Below, piece after piece: positions 61,920 through 64,000 of a stretch of 64,000 nucleotides of DNA. How positions within the stretch are numbered: the first letter of the stretch is position 1; each line of letters opens with the position of its first letter. The position numbers and the translations under genes are program-made. The stretch covers positions 1-64,000 of the forward strand of contig JAJJLU010003465.1 of assembly GCA_023807065.1 (NCBI GenBank), given 5' to 3'. The notes below the pieces were generated by a model, which searched no databases, was not told the DNA's origin, and saw nothing but the letters and a program-made list of their open reading frames with translations. The DNA is from Isotricha intestinalis (taxonomy: Eukaryota; Ciliophora; Litostomatea; Vestibuliferida; Isotrichidae).

Positions 61920-62401
61920 TTAATGGTTTCTTTTATTAATATCAGCTTTCATGTTTTTATAATCTTCAAATGATATTCATGATTAACTTCTCTTTTTTCT
62001 AAATCACTAAAAAAATAATATAAAAATATACTCTTTTTCTTTTGTAAATAATTATTTTTAATTGACTTTACTGGAAATTAATATACTTCTTTTTTATTCT
62101 CTTGAAACTTTCATATAATTTTCTACCATAGTTTTCTTTCATTTGATCTTTAACATGATTTAATAATTCACCTCTTTGAAGAGAATTGATATTAATTTTT
62201 CTTATTAATTTATCAAAACATTTAGAATCTTTTGATAATTTAATAACTAATATTTATCTATTGTTCTTGTTCAAACAAATTATATTTCTATTTAACCATC
62301 TTCTGTTGATTCTTTTAGGTAATAATATATCTAAATATTATTTTAATTATATTTATCATTCTAATCAAATTATTTCTTTCATTTCTCTCTCTTTCTTTTG
62401 A
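61920..62401 (-). pseudogene. C-terminal relic of an unidentified protein
   Basis: On the minus strand one frame reads YLDILLPKRINRRWLNRN, then after a single in-frame TAA, ILVIKLSKDSKCFDKLIRK, ININSLQRGELLNHVKDQMK and ENYGRKLYESFKRIKKKYI. An intron-like GTAAAG...TTTAG (62007-62071, 65 bp) then joins to HDLEKREVNHEY, and a one-base shift gives FEDYKNMKADINKRNH and TAA at 61920. Before YLDILL the same frame has six stops in about a dozen codons (two TGA, four TAA). The helical pattern looks like the tail of a regulatory domain but I cannot name it. Probably a dead fragment, facing the ULK4-like gene. Confidence 0.5.
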
Positions 62402-62704
62402 ACTAAAACATATATAACTTTATTTCCATAACTTTTATTAATATTTTTTTTAAAGAGTTAATTTTATTAATTTTTTTTTTAAATTATATTAAATATATGT
62501 TGTATAATATGAAATTATAAAGAAATATTTTTATTTAATTCATAGTATTTAAAACGTTTTTACTTTAATTTGGTTTTTAAAGGAACTAATAAAGAGAGTT
62601 TAATTTATATATATTTATTCAATAAAAAAATTAGGTGTTTTTCCCTTAAAGATAATTAATTTTTATTATTAATTATTTTTTAAAAATTAAAATTTAAATT
62701 ATAA
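62402..62704. other. Spacer upstream of the kinase, nothing recognised
   Basis: AT-rich DNA of about 300 bp that probably holds the promoter and leader of the ULK4-like gene. No motif is evident. Confidence 0.5.
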
Positions 62705-64000
62705 ATGCTTACACAAAGACAGCCATCATATTATTTTAAAAAGATATTAAATGAAAATAATGAAAAATCAATATCAATTTTTAAAACAAGGAAAAAATAT
62801 GAACTTCGTTTCATAGCAGTAAAAATGTATAATAAAAGAAGACATAAAGATTATAACAAAGAATATGAAATATTAAAAGAAATAGATAATCCATCTATAA
62901 TAAAAGTATATGGTTATTCAGAAGACAGAAATTATTTTTATATGGAAATGGAATATTGTTTAATAACATTATTTGAAATATGTAGTAAAAATCAATTAAA
63001 TAAATTTTATGAAAAAGTAATAAAATCAATAAGTACTCAAATATTATTAGGATTAAAAGAATTACATAATAAAGGAATAATTCATTGTAATATAAAGCCA
63101 AAAAATATTTTAGTTGATGAATTTGGAAAAATTAGAATATGTGATTTAAGAAAAGCATTAATAGTTAAAGAAATGACAATAGAAGAAATAAAAAAAAATA
63201 AAAGTGTTATCACTCCTTGTTATACTGCACCTGAAATTATGAATAATAATGGGATATATTCTTTTAAATCAGATTTATATTCATTAGGCTGTATTATGTA
63301 TGAATTAGCAACTGGATTTGTTCCTTTTTTTGATAAGGATATTAATACTTTAATTAAAAAAATTATTAATGGACATTATAATAAGAAACCTCTTTTAGTT
63401 TATAGTATTGAATTTTCTAATATTGTTAATTCTTTATTGGAAAAAGACCCTAATAAAAGACCTGGATGGGGAGAAATTGAAAAATTTCCTTTTTGGGATT
63501 TAGAGGATAATAATAATATTAATAATAATATTAATTGTAATAATAATTTTCATGTTAATATTAATAATAATATTAATGGTGGTTTAAAATATAATTTTGT
63601 TCATTTAAATCATGAACATGATAATCATAATAGACCTCAAAGTTCTACTTATTCTTATCATAGACCAAATTCAACTTCTAATATAACTAATAATACTATT
63701 AAAATAGAAAGAAATAAATTTGAATCTAAAACTCATTCTATTAATTTAATAAATAATAATCACAATAATATTCTTTTAAATAATAACAAAAAAAAAGAAG
63801 TAAATTCCATAATAATATTAAATGAAGAAGAAGAAAGTTATTCAAATACAAAAAATATACATAATGTAGATACTCCAGATAAAGAATTTAATATATATAA
63901 TAATAAATCAGAGCAAAACAATGAAGAAGAAAATGAAGAAATGAAAAAATTACAACAATTAAGAAGTCCAATCACAAATTCTTTATCAATAAGTTTAATA
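62705..64000 (+). CDS. ULK4/Fused-like pseudokinase, cut by the window end
   Basis: Open from ATG 62705 to the last base, 432 codons with no stop. Kinase domain at residues 10-265: the Gly loop is lost (NENNEKSISIF), the ATP Lys is kept (FIAVKMYNKR), and the catalytic loop is HCNIKPKN, so the HRD Arg and Asp are Cys and Asn. The metal motif is CDLRKA instead of DFG. TPCYTAPEI, SDLYSLGCIMYELATG and the end RPGWGEIEKFPFW follow. Loss of HRD Asp with YTAPE kept and the closing PFW is the pattern of ULK4, a pseudokinase required for cilia. The rest is Asn-rich. C-terminal HEAT repeats expected of ULK4 would lie beyond the window. Confidence 0.85.
   Translation, partial: MLTQRQPSYYFKKILNENNEKSISIFKTRKKYELRFIAVKMYNKRRHKDYNKEYEILKEIDNPSIIKVYGYSEDRNYFYMEMEYCLITLFEICSKNQLNKFYEKVIKSISTQILLGLKELHNKGIIHCNIKPKNILVDEFGKIRICDLRKALIVKEMTIEEIKKNKSVITPCYTAPEIMNNNGIYSFKSDLYSLGCIMYELATGFVPFFDKDINTLIKKIINGHYNKKPLLVYSIEFSNIVNSLLEKDPNKRPGWGEIEKFPFWDLEDNNNINNNINCNNNFHVNINNNINGGLKYNFVHLNHEHDNHNRPQSSTYSYHRPNSTSNITNNTIKIERNKFESKTHSINLINNNHNNILLNNNKKKEVNSIIILNEEEESYSNTKNIHNVDTPDKEFNIYNNKSEQNNEEENEEMKKLQQLRSPITNSLSISLI

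Noticed and set aside
1..64000. Use of a Tetrahymena-type code (UAA/UAG = Gln) for the whole window
   Set aside because: The long conserved genes (Rpt5, phosphatases, cullin, FAN1, TmcB-like) end at TAA or TAG exactly where their families end, and all use CAA for Gln.
1..64000. Origin in Plasmodium, Dictyostelium or an anaerobic gut fungus
   Set aside because: Equally AT-rich genomes, but the combination of PPKL, ULK4, centrin, several TmcB-like proteins and 25-40 bp introns fits a ciliate better.
1..64000. tRNA, rRNA, CRISPR or transposon
   Set aside because: No GC-rich cloverleaf, no rRNA-like segment, no regular repeat-spacer array, and no transposase or terminal inverted repeats were seen by eye. 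A tRNAscan run would settle the tRNA point.

Overview
The window is very AT-rich nuclear DNA from a single-celled eukaryote, most likely a ciliate that uses the standard stop codons. The ciliate reading rests on several points. There are three giant PAS-containing multipass proteins of the TmcB-like family. There is a Kelch-PP1 fusion phosphatase (PPKL, known mainly from alveolates and green plants). Cilium and basal-body genes are present (LC8-type dynein light chain, centrin-like protein, a ULK4-type pseudokinase). Many short coiled-coil or Asn-rich proteins of ciliate style are present, and introns are tiny (25-40 bp, GTA...ATAG). Nearly all intact genes end in TAA, two in TAG and one apparently in TGA, so UAA/UAG are stops here, unlike Tetrahymena or Paramecium. 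A standard-code, extremely AT-rich ciliate would fit litostomes such as the rumen ciliates; that placement is inference. The first bases (CCCAATCCCCA) look like the remnant of a C-rich ciliate telomere, so the left edge may be a chromosome end.

Layout. 0-0.8 kb: subtelomeric stretch with a broken PP2C C-terminus. 0.8-5.3 kb: three minus-strand genes (CTLH-like protein, possible START-like protein, coiled-coil protein). 5.5-16.9 kb: HAD phosphatase, TmcB-like protein 1, proteasome ATPase Rpt5, an Asn-rich protein, a dynein light chain with a Met-rich tail, and a RINGv/FHA protein. 17-26 kb: B-box/propeller protein, two adjacent related low-complexity genes, an unknown Asn-rich gene, a gene relic, and a FAN1-type nuclease. 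26-32 kb: NMN adenylyltransferase, PP4/PP6-type phosphatase, small tail-anchored protein, PPKL, centrin-like protein. 32-41 kb: two small basic proteins, a secreted LNR/EGF protein, a cullin, a TPR-PH protein and a PWWP protein. 41.6-47 kb: TmcB-like protein 2, with two introns that I could place. 47.2-48.9 kb: a badly interrupted coding relic. 49-54 kb: LMBR1-like membrane protein, coiled-coil protein, C2H2 zinc-finger protein. 54-59.8 kb: TmcB-like protein 3. 60-61.7 kb: a two-TM membrane protein broken by a frameshift and a TGA. 61.9-62.4 kb: another relic. 62.7 kb to the end: the start of a ULK4-like pseudokinase, cut by the window edge.

Genes are densely packed with no operons; several pairs share short divergent spacers (PPKL/centrin, LNR-EGF/cullin, FAN1/NMNAT). 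Common themes are membrane sensing (TmcB-like proteins, LMBR1), cilium structure (LC8, centrin, ULK4), protein turnover (Rpt5, cullin, RINGv ligase) and phosphatase signalling. No tRNA, rRNA, mobile element or CRISPR array was seen. The most unusual material is the set of four or five gene relics between intact genes. Their nonsense codons are mostly TAA, often at positions that would read naturally as Gln.
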